From Chloroflexota bacterium (GTDB lineage: Bacteria > Chloroflexota > Anaerolineae > Aggregatilineales > Phototrophicaceae): DNA of 64,000 nucleotides. Below the pieces are notes generated by a model. The model did no database searches and was not told the origin of the DNA. It saw only the letters and a list, made by a program, of their open reading frames with translations. Shown piece after piece: positions 17,355 to 27,569 of this stretch; the first letter of the stretch is position 1, and each line of letters opens with the position of its first letter. The stretch is from assembly GCA_028875245.1 (NCBI GenBank), contig JAPPEU010000025.1, positions 62,001-126,000 of the forward strand. Reading direction: 5' to 3'. A program made the position numbers and the translations under genes.

Positions 17355-18116
17355 TTAATCCCTCGAAGCGGCAAGCAGGTGGCGCAGCGTCAGCGCATAG
17401 AAGGCATTGCGCTGCTGATCATGCGCCGCGTGACCACAAGGGAAAACCTCCAGCCGGCCATTGGGCGCCGCAGCGACGAATCGCTCACCGTAGTGGAGCG
17501 GGTTGAGCTTGTCCTTGCGCCCCAGCACAATGATCAGCGGGCAGCTGATATGCTTCGCCAGGCTCAGGCTGATATCGCCGCCGGCGTCGATCATCCGCGT
17601 CATCGAGCGCAGCCACTCGCCGGTGAATTTGACGGCGTCGCTGAAACCGTGCAATGCCTTGTCTTCGTCAGTTATCCAGTCGCCGGGATACATGCGCTGA
17701 AAGGCCGGGCGCATTTCAGGCCCGAAGTTGCCGACCGCGCCAATAGCGATGCAGGAGGCGAAGCGCGTCGGGGCCGTTCCCGCGGCGATCAGCGCCACTT
17801 CGCCGCCATCCGAATAACCGATGAGATGGGCGCGCTCGATTGGCAGCGCCTCCATGAAGGCCAGCAGATCCTCCGCGTCCCGCCGGTAGAATTTATCCGG
17901 GAAGTCGCGCGGCTTCGGCCCGGACTCGCCATATCCGCGCAATGTCAAGCCGATGACCCGAAAGCCTCGCTCGTGCAGCCAGTCCATCACATGGCCCATG
18001 TGCAAGCGGGCCGTGCCCATCATGCCGTGAATCAGTATGACGGGAAGCTGTTCGCTCTCCGGCCGCATGTCCTCGTAATGCAGCGATGCGCCCGTAGGCA
18101 GGTCAGCGATGGGCAT
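17355..18116 (-). CDS. Alpha/beta hydrolase
   Basis: A 253-residue alpha/beta-hydrolase-fold protein. The nucleophile elbow is GYSDGG with Ser102, the oxyanion region is LIHGMMGT (28-35), an Asp follows the strand in LIIVLGRKDKLNP, and the catalytic His is in FPCGHAAHD. A longer frame reaches into lon, but the ATG at 18116 gives a normal N-terminus (MPIADLPTGASLHYED). It is separated from lon by 37 bases on the same strand. Substrates in this family range from esters to lactones and cannot be predicted here. Confidence 0.85.
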   Translation of the reverse strand: MPIADLPTGASLHYEDMRPESEQLPVILIHGMMGTARLHMGHVMDWLHERGFRVIGLTLRGYGESGPKPRDFPDKFYRRDAEDLLAFMEALPIERAHLIGYSDGGEVALIAAGTAPTRFASCIAIGAVGNFGPEMRPAFQRMYPGDWITDEDKALHGFSDAVKFTGEWLRSMTRMIDAGGDISLSLAKHISCPLIIVLGRKDKLNPLHYGERFVAAAPNGRLEVFPCGHAAHDQQRNAFYALTLRHLLAASRD

Positions 18117-18153
18117 AAGTGAGCTCAGCAGACACAGACCGCGCGCGCAAACA

Positions 18154-20661
18154 TCAGGGCGAGACCTGAAACTCAGGTTCGGCCAGCGCGAACTCGTCAA
18201 CCAGGGCGACATCCAGCACTTCGTCCAGGTGCTCAACGAGTATGAAGTGCAGCTCGCCCCGCACGTCCTCGGGCACATCGTCCAGGTCATTCTCATTCTT
18301 GCGCGGCAGAATCACCGTATCGGCGCCCAATCGATGCGCCGCCAGCACCTTGTCTTTGACGCCGCCAACCGGCAGGACTTGCCCGCTGAGCGTCAGCTCG
18401 CCGGTCATCGCGATATTGCTTTTGGCGCTGCGCCCCGTCAGCAGCGACGCCAGCGCGGTGGCCATCGTCACGCCAGCGCTCGGCCCATCCTTGGGCACGG
18501 CCCCGGCCGGCACATGCAAGTGGATGTCGTATTCGTCGTAAAACGCGGGATCGACGCCCAGCTCCTCAGCGCGCGAACGGGCGAAACTGTATGCGATCTT
18601 GGCGCTCTCCTGCATGATCTCGCCGAGCTGACCGGTGTATTGGAAACCTTTGCCGCCTTTCATCATGGTCGCTTCAATGAACAGGGCGTCGCCGCCCACC
18701 GGCGTCCAGGCGAGACCGGTAGCCACGCCCGGGATCTCCGTCCGGTCCTGCAATTCGCTGCGATGCCCATATTTCGCCTTGCCCAGCAAGTCAGCGATAT
18801 CGTCCTCGCCGACGGTCATCGACTCGACCACCCCTTCGGCGATCCGCGTAACGACCTTGCGCGCCGCTTTGCCGATCTCGCGTTCCAGATGGCGCACGCC
18901 GGCTTCGCGCGTGTAATCGCGAATGGTCTTCAGCAGCGCGTCTTCGCTGAAGTCAAGCTCCTCGCTGCGCAAGCCGTTTTCGCGCCGTTGACGCGGCACC
19001 AGATATTGGGCGGCGATGGCCTGCTTCTCCAATTCGGTATAACCGCTCAGCTGGATTACCTCCATGCGGTCGCGCAGGGGACCGGGGATCGTATCCAGCG
19101 AGTTGGCGGTCGTGATGAACATGACATCGCTCAAGTCAAAAGCGACATCGAGATAATGATCGCGAAACTCGGCATTCTGTTCCGGGTCGAGCACCTCAAG
19201 CAAGGCTGAGCCGGGGTCGCCGCGGAAGTCGCGGCCGAGTTTGTCGATTTCGTCGAGCATGATCAGCGGATTGCGCGATTTCGCACGGCGGATGGCCTGG
19301 ATGATCCGCCCGGGCATGGCGCCGATATAGGTGCGGCGGAAACCGCGAATCTCGGCTTCATCGCGGATGCCGCCCAGGCTCATGCGGATGAACTCGCGCC
19401 CCATCGCCCGCGCGATAGACGCTCCCAGGGATGTCTTGCCCACGCCGGGCGGCCCGACAAAAAGCAGGATCGCCCCCGATCGATCACGCCGAACCGGGTC
19501 GAAGCGATCGCGCGCAGCGAAGTCCTCAGCGCGTTCCGCCCGCAGCTTGCGCACCGCCAGGAACTCCAGGATGCGCTCCTTGACATCGGGCAGCCCGTAA
19601 TGATCTTCATCCAGGATTTCCCGCGCATGGGCGATGTCCAGCTTGTCCTCGGTGCGGAGGTCCCAAGGCATGCTGCAAATCCAGTCGAGATATGTGCGGA
19701 TGACGCCATATTCGGCCGCCGCCACCGATAGCTTGGAGAGACGATTCAGTTCGCGCTCGGCTTCTTTGCGCGCTTCCTCCGGCATATTGGCGTCTTCGAT
19801 CAGCTGGCGGAACTTCTCAACTTCCTGCTGATCTTCATCCTCTTCCAACTCGCGCTGAATCGCCTTCATCTGCTCGCGCAGGTAATAGTCGCGCTGCGAT
19901 TTCTCCATCTCGTGCTGGGCGTCTTCCTGGATCTTGCGCCCCAGCGAAAGCACCTCGAACTCTTTGGTGAGCAGCTTCAGCAAGTGGCGTATCTTATCGC
20001 CGACATGATCCATTTCCAGCAGCGCCTGCGCGTCGTCCAGTTCGATGCGCACATACGTCGCGATCGAATAAACCAGCTGCAAGGGGTCTTCCACATTCAA
20101 GGCGTTGTTCACCAACTCCTGGGGAATGCTCGGCACCAGCTCGGCCAGCGCGGTGAAGCGATCGACAATGCTGCGGACCAGCGCTTCCATCTCGATATCA
20201 TCGGCGAAGACCACTTCATCTTCAGGTATGCGGGTTACGCGCGCTTTGAGATAAGGGCTTGTCTCGATGAACTCGTCAATGCGGATGCGCTGCAAGCCCT
20301 GAATCAGCAAGCGAATCGTGCCGTCCGGCGTGCGGAAAAGGCGGTGAATGGTGGCGAGCGTGCCGATCGTCTGCACTTGGTCAGGACCGGGCGTGCCCAG
20401 GCTGGGATCTTTGGACGCGACCAAGCCCACCAGGCGGTTGCCGGCGACCACGTCATCCACCAGTTGGATGCTGCGCTCTTGCCCGACCGTCAGCGGAATC
20501 GCGGTCTGTGGATAAACAACCATGCCGCGCAAGGGCAAGATCGGCAGCACTTCCGGCAGATCAATCGCCGCGCCTTCTTCTTCGAGCTCTTCATTCAGCT
20601 CGATATCGATCTGCGTCTGCGCGGCTTCTGCCTCGCTCAAGAGTATTTCCAAATATGTCAT
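18154..20661 (-). CDS. lon: ATP-dependent protease Lon
   Basis: Cytoplasmic AAA+ serine protease for misfolded and regulatory proteins. The 835 residues show the LAN substrate-binding domain (about 36-230), a coiled coil (240-320), the ATPase module with Walker [10 protein letters not shown] (403-411), and the protease domain. The catalytic dyad is Ser728 in [10 protein letters not shown] and Lys771 in [11 protein letters not shown]. The N-terminus holds an acidic run ([10 protein letters not shown] at 21-30). Lon heads a minus-strand series and faces the L,D-transpeptidase gene across a gap with a perfect palindrome. Confidence 0.97.
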   Translation of the reverse strand: MTYLEILLSEAEAAQTQIDIELNEELEEEGAAIDLPEVLPILPLRGMVVYPQTAIPLTVGQERSIQLVDDVVAGNRLVGLVASKDPSLGTPGPDQVQTIGTLATIHRLFRTPDGTIRLLIQGLQRIRIDEFIETSPYLKARVTRIPEDEVVFADDIEMEALVRSIVDRFTALAELVPSIPQELVNNALNVEDPLQLVYSIATYVRIELDDAQALLEMDHVGDKIRHLLKLLTKEFEVLSLGRKIQEDAQHEMEKSQRDYYLREQMKAIQRELEEDEDQQEVEKFRQLIEDANMPEEARKEAERELNRLSKLSVAAAEYGVIRTYLDWICSMPWDLRTEDKLDIAHAREILDEDHYGLPDVKERILEFLAVRKLRAERAEDFAARDRFDPVRRDRSGAILLFVGPPGVGKTSLGASIARAMGREFIRMSLGGIRDEAEIRGFRRTYIGAMPGRIIQAIRRAKSRNPLIMLDEIDKLGRDFRGDPGSALLEVLDPEQNAEFRDHYLDVAFDLSDVMFITTANSLDTIPGPLRDRMEVIQLSGYTELEKQAIAAQYLVPRQRRENGLRSEELDFSEDALLKTIRDYTREAGVRHLEREIGKAARKVVTRIAEGVVESMTVGEDDIADLLGKAKYGHRSELQDRTEIPGVATGLAWTPVGGDALFIEATMMKGGKGFQYTGQLGEIMQESAKIAYSFARSRAEELGVDPAFYDEYDIHLHVPAGAVPKDGPSAGVTMATALASLLTGRSAKSNIAMTGELTLSGQVLPVGGVKDKVLAAHRLGADTVILPRKNENDLDDVPEDVRGELHFILVEHLDEVLDVALVDEFALAEPEFQVSP

Positions 20662-20733
20662 CGGCGTCGTTCCTTCGCGGCGCTGAGCCCTTCGCCTGAT
20701 GCAGGCGGACGCTTGATTATCACCCTTACTTTA

Positions 20734-20771
20734 CCGAATGACTCGTAATAAATGTATTAGAAGTCATTCGG
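20734..20771. promoter_or_regulatory. Perfect inverted repeat between lon and the L,D-transpeptidase gene
   Basis: CCGAATGACT (20734-20743) and AGTCATTCGG (20762-20771) form a perfect 10-bp inverted repeat around an AT-rich 18-base spacer. It lies 73 bases upstream of the lon start and 126 bases upstream of the transpeptidase start. There is no T tract, and the position between two divergent genes suits an operator better than a terminator. It does not match the CIRCE heat-shock sequence. Confidence 0.5.
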
Positions 20772-20896
20772 AGCGCCCAACGCGAAAGCGCGCGCATCCA
20801 CGATGTTTGCCATTCCCCAGTATCCGCTTTGCCTCATTCTTGAGTATGAATACAATGAATGTTGAGGGACGAGTCTGCTGTGGAGGACATGCTTCG

Positions 20897-22645
20897 ATGA
20901 ACCAAGGATTCGACAAACCCGCGAGACGAAAAGCCAAGCGCGCCCGCGAGCGCAATCTGGCGCGGCAGCAGCGGCGCCTGGCTATGATGGAAGGCAAGTT
21001 GACGGCGGGCAGCGAGCACGCGTTTCTGAGCCGGTATTTCCCATCTTACAACGAAGACAAGTTCAGCCATCGCGCCTTGGCCTGGCTCTTCTCCAGCCGG
21101 TCGCCGGTGGCAAAGCTGACGGCGCTTGTCGCCACAATGGTGCTGATCTTCTTTGTTTCGAATTTTCTGATGGCCGGGCGGATATTCCCCAATGTCTACG
21201 CCATGGGCGTCTCGGTCGGCGAGATGACGCCGGAAGAAGCCGAAACAGCGCTACGCCAGCGCTGGGAGTTCGATCTCTTCATAGACATTACTATAGATGG
21301 CGAAACAGTCAAACAAGCGCAGCCAAGCGACCTGGGGCTGTCGGTCGATTATTCCGCTATGGTGGAGGGCGCAAAGGGGGCCGGGCTGGCCGGCATCCCG
21401 CTGGGCATCAATATCGAGCCTCAGTTGACCGTGTCGCACAGCAAGGCGCAGTCCCTGCTGCTTGATCTGACGGAGTCGGTCTACATACAGCAGTATGAGG
21501 CTGGCTACAAATGGTCGGGCGGCCGTTTGATTACCGTGCCCGGTCGGCGCGGGCGGCACCTGGACATCACCGAGAGCTTGCGCCGGCTGAAACAAGACGC
21601 CGGCGCCATCGTCAGCTACAGACGCTTCGAGCTGCCGACAATCCCGCTGAATCCCATAGTAATGGATAGTTCGCCCTTTCTCGATCAAGCGATAGTTTTC
21701 TTGCAGGATGGCGTGCAGGTTCGCGGTTACGATCCCTTCAGGGATGAAATGCTGGAATTCACCGTCGATCAGATGACGGCGGCCGAATGGCTGACGGCCG
21801 GGGAAAACGGCTTGGCCGTGCGCCAAAGCGCCTTTCGCGAATTCGTCGACAGCGCGAACCAGACCTTGCTCAGTGACGGGCGCTATGTCGATGAACTGCT
21901 GGCGATCGGCAAGTTGCAGGAAGCGCTCAACACGGGGGGGCCGGATGTGGTTTTGCGGCTCAATTACCTGCCCGAGCCCTATTCGGTGGTGCGGCAAGAC
22001 ACAGGATTCCGCATCGGGCGCAAGGAGGGGATCCCCTATGAGTTGATACGCGATGCCAATCCCACCGTGAATTGGAGCGCATTGGTCGTTGGGCAGAAGA
22101 TTCAGATACCGTCGCGCGATGTCTTGCTGCCGCAAGATCCGGTGCCGCACAAGCGCATCATCGTCGACTTGCAATCGCAATGGCTTGTCGCCTTCGAGAA
22201 TCGACAAGTGCGCTTCAGCTGGGGCATCTCATCGGGCCGCGAAAACGCGCCAACTTACCCCGGCATCTTTCAGATCTTGACGCATAATCCCAAATCATTC
22301 GGCAGCAGCTACGCCTTATGCAGTGATTTAGGCACAAATTGCAATCAATGGGAGATGTTCTGGTTCATGGGCATTTACGAGGTTGTGCCGGGCTTGATGA
22401 ATGGATTCCATGGCGCTGTCAAATTGCCGAACGGCAACTTGCTCGGTGGCGGCTATACTTATGAACCGACTACATTCGGCTGCATCATGTCACTGAACAG
22501 CCGCGCGAAAGAGCTGTACGACTGGGCGGAAACGGGCACGGTCGTCGAGATTGTCTCCGATGAGTTCGCCCCCGAAAGCGACCTTGGGCAGTTCGCGCTG
22601 GAATACATCGCCACGATAGACACCTATTACCGCCCCGCCGAATGA
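20897..22645 (+). CDS. L,D-transpeptidase (YkuD) with YoaR-like and LysM-like domains
   Basis: A 582-residue membrane-anchored cell-wall enzyme. The start is the ATG at 20897, which has TGGAGGA at 20881-20887. A basic cytoplasmic N-terminus (KPARRKAKRARERN) is followed by one membrane segment near 72-92. Next come YoaR/PG-binding-4-type repeats (VYAMGVSVGEMTPEEAETAL), a LysM-like unit with IPYELIRDANP, and a C-terminal YkuD domain with His505 and Cys529 in TTFGCIMS. The YkuD fold cross-links peptidoglycan stems through a Cys acyl-enzyme or attaches proteins to the wall. Confidence 0.9.
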   Translation: MNQGFDKPARRKAKRARERNLARQQRRLAMMEGKLTAGSEHAFLSRYFPSYNEDKFSHRALAWLFSSRSPVAKLTALVATMVLIFFVSNFLMAGRIFPNVYAMGVSVGEMTPEEAETALRQRWEFDLFIDITIDGETVKQAQPSDLGLSVDYSAMVEGAKGAGLAGIPLGINIEPQLTVSHSKAQSLLLDLTESVYIQQYEAGYKWSGGRLITVPGRRGRHLDITESLRRLKQDAGAIVSYRRFELPTIPLNPIVMDSSPFLDQAIVFLQDGVQVRGYDPFRDEMLEFTVDQMTAAEWLTAGENGLAVRQSAFREFVDSANQTLLSDGRYVDELLAIGKLQEALNTGGPDVVLRLNYLPEPYSVVRQDTGFRIGRKEGIPYELIRDANPTVNWSALVVGQKIQIPSRDVLLPQDPVPHKRIIVDLQSQWLVAFENRQVRFSWGISSGRENAPTYPGIFQILTHNPKSFGSSYALCSDLGTNCNQWEMFWFMGIYEVVPGLMNGFHGAVKLPNGNLLGGGYTYEPTTFGCIMSLNSRAKELYDWAETGTVVEIVSDEFAPESDLGQFALEYIATIDTYYRPAE

Positions 22646-22738
22646 TGGCGCGCCACAAAAGCGCAAATGAACACAGGGCGGGCCTATTTGCTAATGCGGC
22701 AGTAACTCCACTTAAGTGATGCAGCAAATGAGGGGCAT

Positions 22739-22812
22739 TGTAGGGGCGTCTCGCTTAGACGACCGCTTTTCCCGGTAACATGTGACGGCCGTTTCGGCTT
22801 GACGCCCCATCT
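22739..22812. repeat. 74-bp intergenic element, TGTAGGGGCG family
   Basis: It begins TGTAGGGGCGTC (22739-22750). The right end GACGCCCC (22801-22808) is the perfect reverse complement of GGGGCGTC, after which the match decays. The left end also folds on itself (CGTCT-CGCT-TAGACG). Taken to 74 bases, it equals in length the copies at 56207 and 58326. The sequence CATTGTAGGGGCGTCTCGCT is shared with the reverse complement of 9376-9394. It fills much of the gap between the transpeptidase and peptidase genes. Confidence 0.65.
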
Positions 22813-22915
22813 AGTGGTAAAACTTGTTTCAAGCGAAACGGATACGTTGCCTTCTGTTTTGTGCCGCCTCAGGTAAAATCCGAAGACGCGGTTTTCGACA
22901 TTGAGGCGGCGGATT

Positions 22916-24793
22916 ATGAGCAAACCTTTTGGCACCTGGGACAGTCCAATCAGCGCGGCGTCGATCGCCAGCGGCGTCAGCCTGCGCGATGTGCAATGGA
23001 ATCGCAGCGGGGATACCCTCGTCTGGTGGGAAAACCGCGGCAAAACGGGTGTTCTGCAGGCGCAGTCCGGTACGCAGGCGCCGCGCGATCTGACGGATTC
23101 GACGTTGAATGTGGCCGGGCGCGTCGGTTATGGCGGCGCCGCCTTCACGCTGGGCGCGGGCAAAGCCTTCTTCGTCGCCAATGGCAGGCTCTATAGTCAA
23201 GCGCTGGCCGGCGGTCTTGCCCGGCCGATTACCCCGAAGTTCGGCAGCTATGCCGCGCCCGCCGTCTCGCCGGATGGCGATTGGCTGGCCTTCGTCCACA
23301 GTTATGAGCATGTCGATGGACTCGCAATCGTGGACGCGGATGGCGAAGATTTTCCGCGCAAACTCGCCTATGGAACCGACTTCGTCATGCAGCCGACCTG
23401 GCATCCGGCCGGAAAGCATATTGCCTTCATCGCCTGGAATCATCCGCAGATGCCCTGGAATGGCAGCGAACTTCGACTGCTCTCGCTGGCGAAAGACGGC
23501 AGCGGGACGCCAACCGCCGGGGATATTGTGACGCTGGCGGGGGACCGCGATACGGCTATCTTCCAGCCCGAGTTCTCGCCGGACGGGCGCTATTTGGCTT
23601 ACGTCAGCGATGCCAGCGGCTGGGGCCAAATCTGCCTGTATGATCTGGTGGAAAAGGAACACATTCAGCTTACCGTCGATGAGGCGGAACACGGGACGCC
23701 GGCTTGGGCGCAGGGGCTGCGCGCTTATGGCTGGGCGGGTGACAGCCGTTCGATCATCTATCTGGAAAACAGCGGCGGCTTTTTCCGCCTGAAGCGCTAT
23801 GACCTGGATGCCTCCGCCACGAAAGCGCTTCCCGGCGTGGACGCTTACACGCAGATGGAGCAGATCTCGGTAGCGGGCAAAGGCGGTTCTGTCGCTTTGA
23901 TCGCGTCGTCAGCGTTGACGCCGCCGCGCGTGATATCGCTGGCTGCGAGCGGAGGCCTGACGATTCATCGGCGAGCGGCCGCCGAGAATTTGCGCGAAGA
24001 TCAGCTTTCGGTCGGCCGGGCGATCAGCTGGCCGGGCGACGATGGCGGCGATGTGCACGGGCTGTATTATCCGCCTGTGCTGCAGGAGGACATGCCCCCG
24101 GGCGCGCCGCCGCTTATTGTCAATGTGCATGGGGGGCCAACCTCTCAGCGCAGCGCCGGTTATTACAGCGAGGCGCAGTTCTTCACTACGCGCGGATACG
24201 CCGTCCTGTTGGTGAACCACCGCGGCAGCACCGGTTACGGCAAAGCCTACATGAATATGCACCGCGGCAATTGGGGACTTTACGATGTGATTGACTCGAT
24301 GGCCGGCGTGAAGCATCTGACGAGCCAAGGCCTGGCCGATGAGAGCAAAGCGGTGATCATGGGCGGCAGCGCCGGCGGCTTCACGGTCTTGCAATCGCTG
24401 GTCGATTTTCCCGGCTTTTACCGCGCCGGGGTCTGCTCTTATGGCGTCTCGAACCAATTCGGCTTGCTGATGGACACGCATAAATTCGAAGAACGTTATA
24501 CATTCTGGCTGCTGGGCGAGCTGCCGGAGGCGGCCGAGCTCTATCGACGCCGCTCGCCGGTTTTCCATGCCGACAGGATCGTCGACCCGATCATCGTTTT
24601 CCAGGGCACAGAGGACGTCGTCGTGCCGCAAGATCAATCGGAGGGGATCGTCGCCTCGCTGAAGCGCCGCGGCGTCCCGCACGAGTACCATCTCTTTGAC
24701 GGGGAGGGGCACGGCTGGAGGAAGCCTGAGACGATCGAATCCTATTACCGGGCGATCGACAGGTTCTTGCTCCAACATGTCATCTACGCCTGA
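22916..24793 (+). CDS. S9-family serine peptidase (acylaminoacyl-peptidase type)
   Basis: A 625-residue cytoplasmic peptidase with two domains. The first 350 residues are a beta-propeller with TolB-like repeats (FSPDGRYLAYVSDASG, VSPDGDWLAFVHSY). The C-terminal alpha/beta-hydrolase domain has Ser485 in GGSAGGF, Asp567 in FQGTEDVVVP and His599 in GEGHGW. HGGPTSQRSAGY provides the oxyanion region. The family releases acylated or ordinary N-terminal residues from short peptides, with the propeller screening out folded proteins. The ATG at 22916 is chosen (MSKPFGTWDSP), with a purine-rich GAGGCGGCGG just upstream. No signal peptide is seen. Confidence 0.92.
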   Translation: MSKPFGTWDSPISAASIASGVSLRDVQWNRSGDTLVWWENRGKTGVLQAQSGTQAPRDLTDSTLNVAGRVGYGGAAFTLGAGKAFFVANGRLYSQALAGGLARPITPKFGSYAAPAVSPDGDWLAFVHSYEHVDGLAIVDADGEDFPRKLAYGTDFVMQPTWHPAGKHIAFIAWNHPQMPWNGSELRLLSLAKDGSGTPTAGDIVTLAGDRDTAIFQPEFSPDGRYLAYVSDASGWGQICLYDLVEKEHIQLTVDEAEHGTPAWAQGLRAYGWAGDSRSIIYLENSGGFFRLKRYDLDASATKALPGVDAYTQMEQISVAGKGGSVALIASSALTPPRVISLAASGGLTIHRRAAAENLREDQLSVGRAISWPGDDGGDVHGLYYPPVLQEDMPPGAPPLIVNVHGGPTSQRSAGYYSEAQFFTTRGYAVLLVNHRGSTGYGKAYMNMHRGNWGLYDVIDSMAGVKHLTSQGLADESKAVIMGGSAGGFTVLQSLVDFPGFYRAGVCSYGVSNQFGLLMDTHKFEERYTFWLLGELPEAAELYRRRSPVFHADRIVDPIIVFQGTEDVVVPQDQSEGIVASLKRRGVPHEYHLFDGEGHGWRKPETIESYYRAIDRFLLQHVIYA

Positions 24794-24845
24794 TTGAAGA
24801 GTAGGCGCGCCGCCTGAAATCGCAAAAGAAACGGGACAGCTGTCG

Positions 24846-25820
24846 ATGCTCTACAATGTCGCCTTGCTCCTATTTGGACTGATTTGCCTGTTCTATGGCG
24901 GAAACTGGCTGGTTCGCGGCGCATCAAACCTGGCGCTGTCCTTCGGCGTCTCCGTTCTCATCATCGCGCTCACCCTCGTCGCCATCGGCACATCCATGCC
25001 CGAGCTTCTCGTCAGCGTGCAGGCGGCCCTGGTTGGCAAAAGCGAACTGGCAATCGGCAATGTCATCGGGTCCAACATCGCGAACATTGGTCTCATTCTG
25101 GGCGCGACTGGCTTGATCACGCCGCTGAGCGTAAAGGCGACCTTGCTGCGGCGTGAGATTCCCATCATGATTGTCTTCACCGCCGTCGCCATCGCCCTCA
25201 CGCTGGACGGCAGCTTAAGTCGCATAGACGGGGCGCTGCTGCTGCTTTCCTTTGTCGGCTTTAACGCCCTTTTCTATCGCCTGGCGAAGCGAGAGCGGGC
25301 GGAACGCGAGCGGCTCCTGGCGGACCTGGATGAGCCACCTCGCGGCGACCTCGACCGCAGGCGAGAACTCATGCTGCTGCTGCTGGGCATCCTGGCTCTG
25401 GTGCTCGGCTCGCGCTTGATGGTGGAGGGCGCTGTCAATCTGGCGCGCCTCCTCGGCATCAGCGAGCTTGTGATCGCCGTCACCCTGGTGGCCTTCGGAA
25501 CATCGCTGCCCGAGCTGGCCGCGTCGCTATCGGCCGCTTATCACCGGCAGACAGATTTGGCGATTGGCAACGTCGTGGGCTCGAACATCGCCAATCTCTT
25601 GCTGATCCTGGGGATGACGGCTTTGTTGCGCCCGATAGCGGTCCGCAGCGAAGAGCTGAAATTCGAATTCATGGTGATGATCGCCTTCGCTCTCTTGCTG
25701 ATTCCCTTCCTCCGCCACCAGGGCTTGGGACGCCCGCAGTCGGCGCTGCTCCTGGGCGCTTATATCGCCTTTATCATCTACAGCGTGGCGGCCGGCGGCG
25801 CTGCGGTGCTTCCAGGCTGA
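24846..25820 (+). CDS. Calcium/sodium antiporter (CaCA family)
   Basis: A 324-residue membrane protein of about ten segments made of two homologous halves in opposite orientation. Each half has the alpha-repeat motif: GSNIANIGLILGATGLI in the first and GSNIANLLLILGMTALL in the second, each preceded by VAIGTSMPEL or VAFGTSLPEL. The polar residues of these repeats bind the ions. A charged cytoplasmic loop (RERAERERLLADLDEPPRGD) joins the halves. It probably exchanges Ca2+ for Na+ or H+. The start lies 52 bases after the peptidase stop. Confidence 0.93.
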   Translation: MLYNVALLLFGLICLFYGGNWLVRGASNLALSFGVSVLIIALTLVAIGTSMPELLVSVQAALVGKSELAIGNVIGSNIANIGLILGATGLITPLSVKATLLRREIPIMIVFTAVAIALTLDGSLSRIDGALLLLSFVGFNALFYRLAKRERAERERLLADLDEPPRGDLDRRRELMLLLLGILALVLGSRLMVEGAVNLARLLGISELVIAVTLVAFGTSLPELAASLSAAYHRQTDLAIGNVVGSNIANLLLILGMTALLRPIAVRSEELKFEFMVMIAFALLLIPFLRHQGLGRPQSALLLGAYIAFIIYSVAAGGAAVLPG

Positions 25821-25886
25821 GCTGATGCGCCTCGCCGTCTTATTCATCCTTTGGCATCATTCCCGCGGAATCCGGAAGGCGCGCTT

Positions 25887-26912
25887 ATGAATCTCCTCCC
25901 GCCTGTCGAGCAATTCACCAGCAGCAGCGGCGTCGACATATACCGCTTGCCGTTGGTCCTGTTCCCGAACAATTTCACCGGCCACGCTTTCCTGCTGGAA
26001 GGGGCCGGCGCGCTCACGCTTGTCGATACCGGTTCCGGCATTGGGCGCAGCAATGATGATCTGCTGCATGGCTTCCGTCAAATCGGGGAACGCTTTGGCA
26101 GGACATTCGCCCTGGCGGATATTGAGCGCGTCATCATCACACATGGGCATATCGACCATTTCGGCGGTCTGGCTTTTGTCAAGAGCCAGACGAATGCCGA
26201 GGTCGGCATCCACGAGTTGGACCGGCGCGTGCTGACGAATTATGAAGAGCGCGTGATTGTGGCGACGAAGTCCCTCGGCATCTACTTCGAGCGCGCTGGC
26301 ATCAGCCCGGCCCTGCGTGAAACGCTGTTTGAGATGTATGGCTTCGCCAAGAAACATGTGACATCCATCGACGTCGATTTCAGCCTTGAAGACGAAGGCA
26401 TCATTGACGGCATGGAATTCATCCACACGCCGGGTCACTGCCCGGGCCAGGTCTGCATTCGCCTCGGTGATGTGCTGCTCAGCGCCGATCATGTGCTCTC
26501 GCGGACGACGCCGCACCAGTCGCCGGAGAGCATCACGCATTACATGGGCTTGGACCATTATGCCGATTCATTGCGCAAGCTGCTGCGCTATGAAGGGATT
26601 CGTCTCGCGCTCGGCGGCCATGAGGATACGATCCACGATCTTTACGGACGCATCCAGGCGATCCGGGCGAGCCACAATCGAAAGCTGGACCGGATTCGCA
26701 AGATCATGCGCGATAATGGCGCGCCGATGACCATCAGCCAGATATCGAAGGCGATGTATCCCGATGTCGCGGGCTATCATATCTTGCTGGCGATCGAGGA
26801 AGCCGGCGCTCATATCGAATACCTCTATCAGCATGGCCGCTTGACCATCGCCAACCTGAAGGAATTCGAAGCGGAGCCCAACCCGGCGATTCTATATGAA
26901 TTGCATGATTGA
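25887..26912 (+). CDS. MBL-fold hydrolase with C-terminal winged-helix-like domain
   Basis: A 341-residue metallo-hydrolase. The ligand motif is ITHGHIDHFGG (His86, His88, Asp90, His91). FIHTPGHCPGQ and LLSADHVL supply the other metal ligands. After the catalytic domain comes a helical domain (RASHNRKLDRIRKIMRDN, then SKAMYPDV), as in LACTB2/glyoxalase-II-like hydrolases. The ATG at 25887 follows GGAAGG at a good distance. Glyoxalase-type thioester, lactone or nucleic acid substrates are all possible. Confidence 0.85.
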   Translation: MNLLPPVEQFTSSSGVDIYRLPLVLFPNNFTGHAFLLEGAGALTLVDTGSGIGRSNDDLLHGFRQIGERFGRTFALADIERVIITHGHIDHFGGLAFVKSQTNAEVGIHELDRRVLTNYEERVIVATKSLGIYFERAGISPALRETLFEMYGFAKKHVTSIDVDFSLEDEGIIDGMEFIHTPGHCPGQVCIRLGDVLLSADHVLSRTTPHQSPESITHYMGLDHYADSLRKLLRYEGIRLALGGHEDTIHDLYGRIQAIRASHNRKLDRIRKIMRDNGAPMTISQISKAMYPDVAGYHILLAIEEAGAHIEYLYQHGRLTIANLKEFEAEPNPAILYELHD

Positions 26913-26931
26913 TGGCGGAAGCGGCGCGCAT

Positions 26932-26961
26932 TTGACCGCGGGCGCGTCCCGCTAGTACACT
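26932..26961 (+). promoter_or_regulatory. Sigma-70-type promoter before the RDD gene
   Basis: TTGACC (26932-26937) and TACACT (26956-26961) are separated by 18 bases. The RDD gene starts 66 bases downstream. Confidence 0.55.
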
Positions 26962-27026
26962 GAAGCGCAGGCAACGGCGATTGTAAGCAAACATGCGCCG
27001 AAAATGTTCCGGGAGAGAAAATTGAA

Positions 27027-27467
27027 ATGGTTGAGAAAACCAAGGTCGGCTCGAGCGCCGCAATCGAATCATTTGAGTTGGCTGGCATCGCAGCGCGTTT
27101 CGTGGCCAGCATCATTGACAGCATATTGATTGCCCTGATAGCGGCTGTGTTGATTGGGGTCGTTCTTTCGCTGTCGGGCGCAAGGTTGGTTGAGGTTGCT
27201 GGCCTTGCGCTTCCCTTACTTTACCACTGGTATTTCTGGACGCGCCTCGATGGCCAGACGCCCGGCAAATCCGCGCTCGGGATCAGGGTGATAAAGGTCG
27301 ATGGTTCAGAGATTTCCGGCACGGACGCGCTGATCCGCGCCATCGGCTATCATGTCAGCGCGGCGATCTGCGGCTTGGGCTATATCTGGGCGATATTCGA
27401 CCGCAACAACCAGACCTGGCATGACAAATTGGCGGGCACCTATGTCGTGACGGCAAAGGGTGCGTGA
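27027..27467 (+). CDS. RDD-family membrane protein
   Basis: A 146-residue protein with three hydrophobic segments. The RDD signature is present but drifted: the first helix begins AGIAARFVASIIDSIL, where the Arg and Asp of the name correspond to Arg23 and Asp29. The second part carries LDGQTPGKSALGIRVIKVDG, and the end is NNQTWHDKLAGTYVV, both typical of the family. Some members transport ions, but for most the role is unknown. The purine-rich GAGAGA lies 11 bases before the ATG. Confidence 0.85.
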   Translation: MVEKTKVGSSAAIESFELAGIAARFVASIIDSILIALIAAVLIGVVLSLSGARLVEVAGLALPLLYHWYFWTRLDGQTPGKSALGIRVIKVDGSEISGTDALIRAIGYHVSAAICGLGYIWAIFDRNNQTWHDKLAGTYVVTAKGA

Positions 27468-27569
27468 AATGCCGTCGAGAGCCTCCGATAGACGTCCATG
27501 CACAGTCGCTGCCGTTCTGCCGCAACGTTACCGGCTGGGAGCGCAAGAAATGGTTCTGATGGCTGACAA

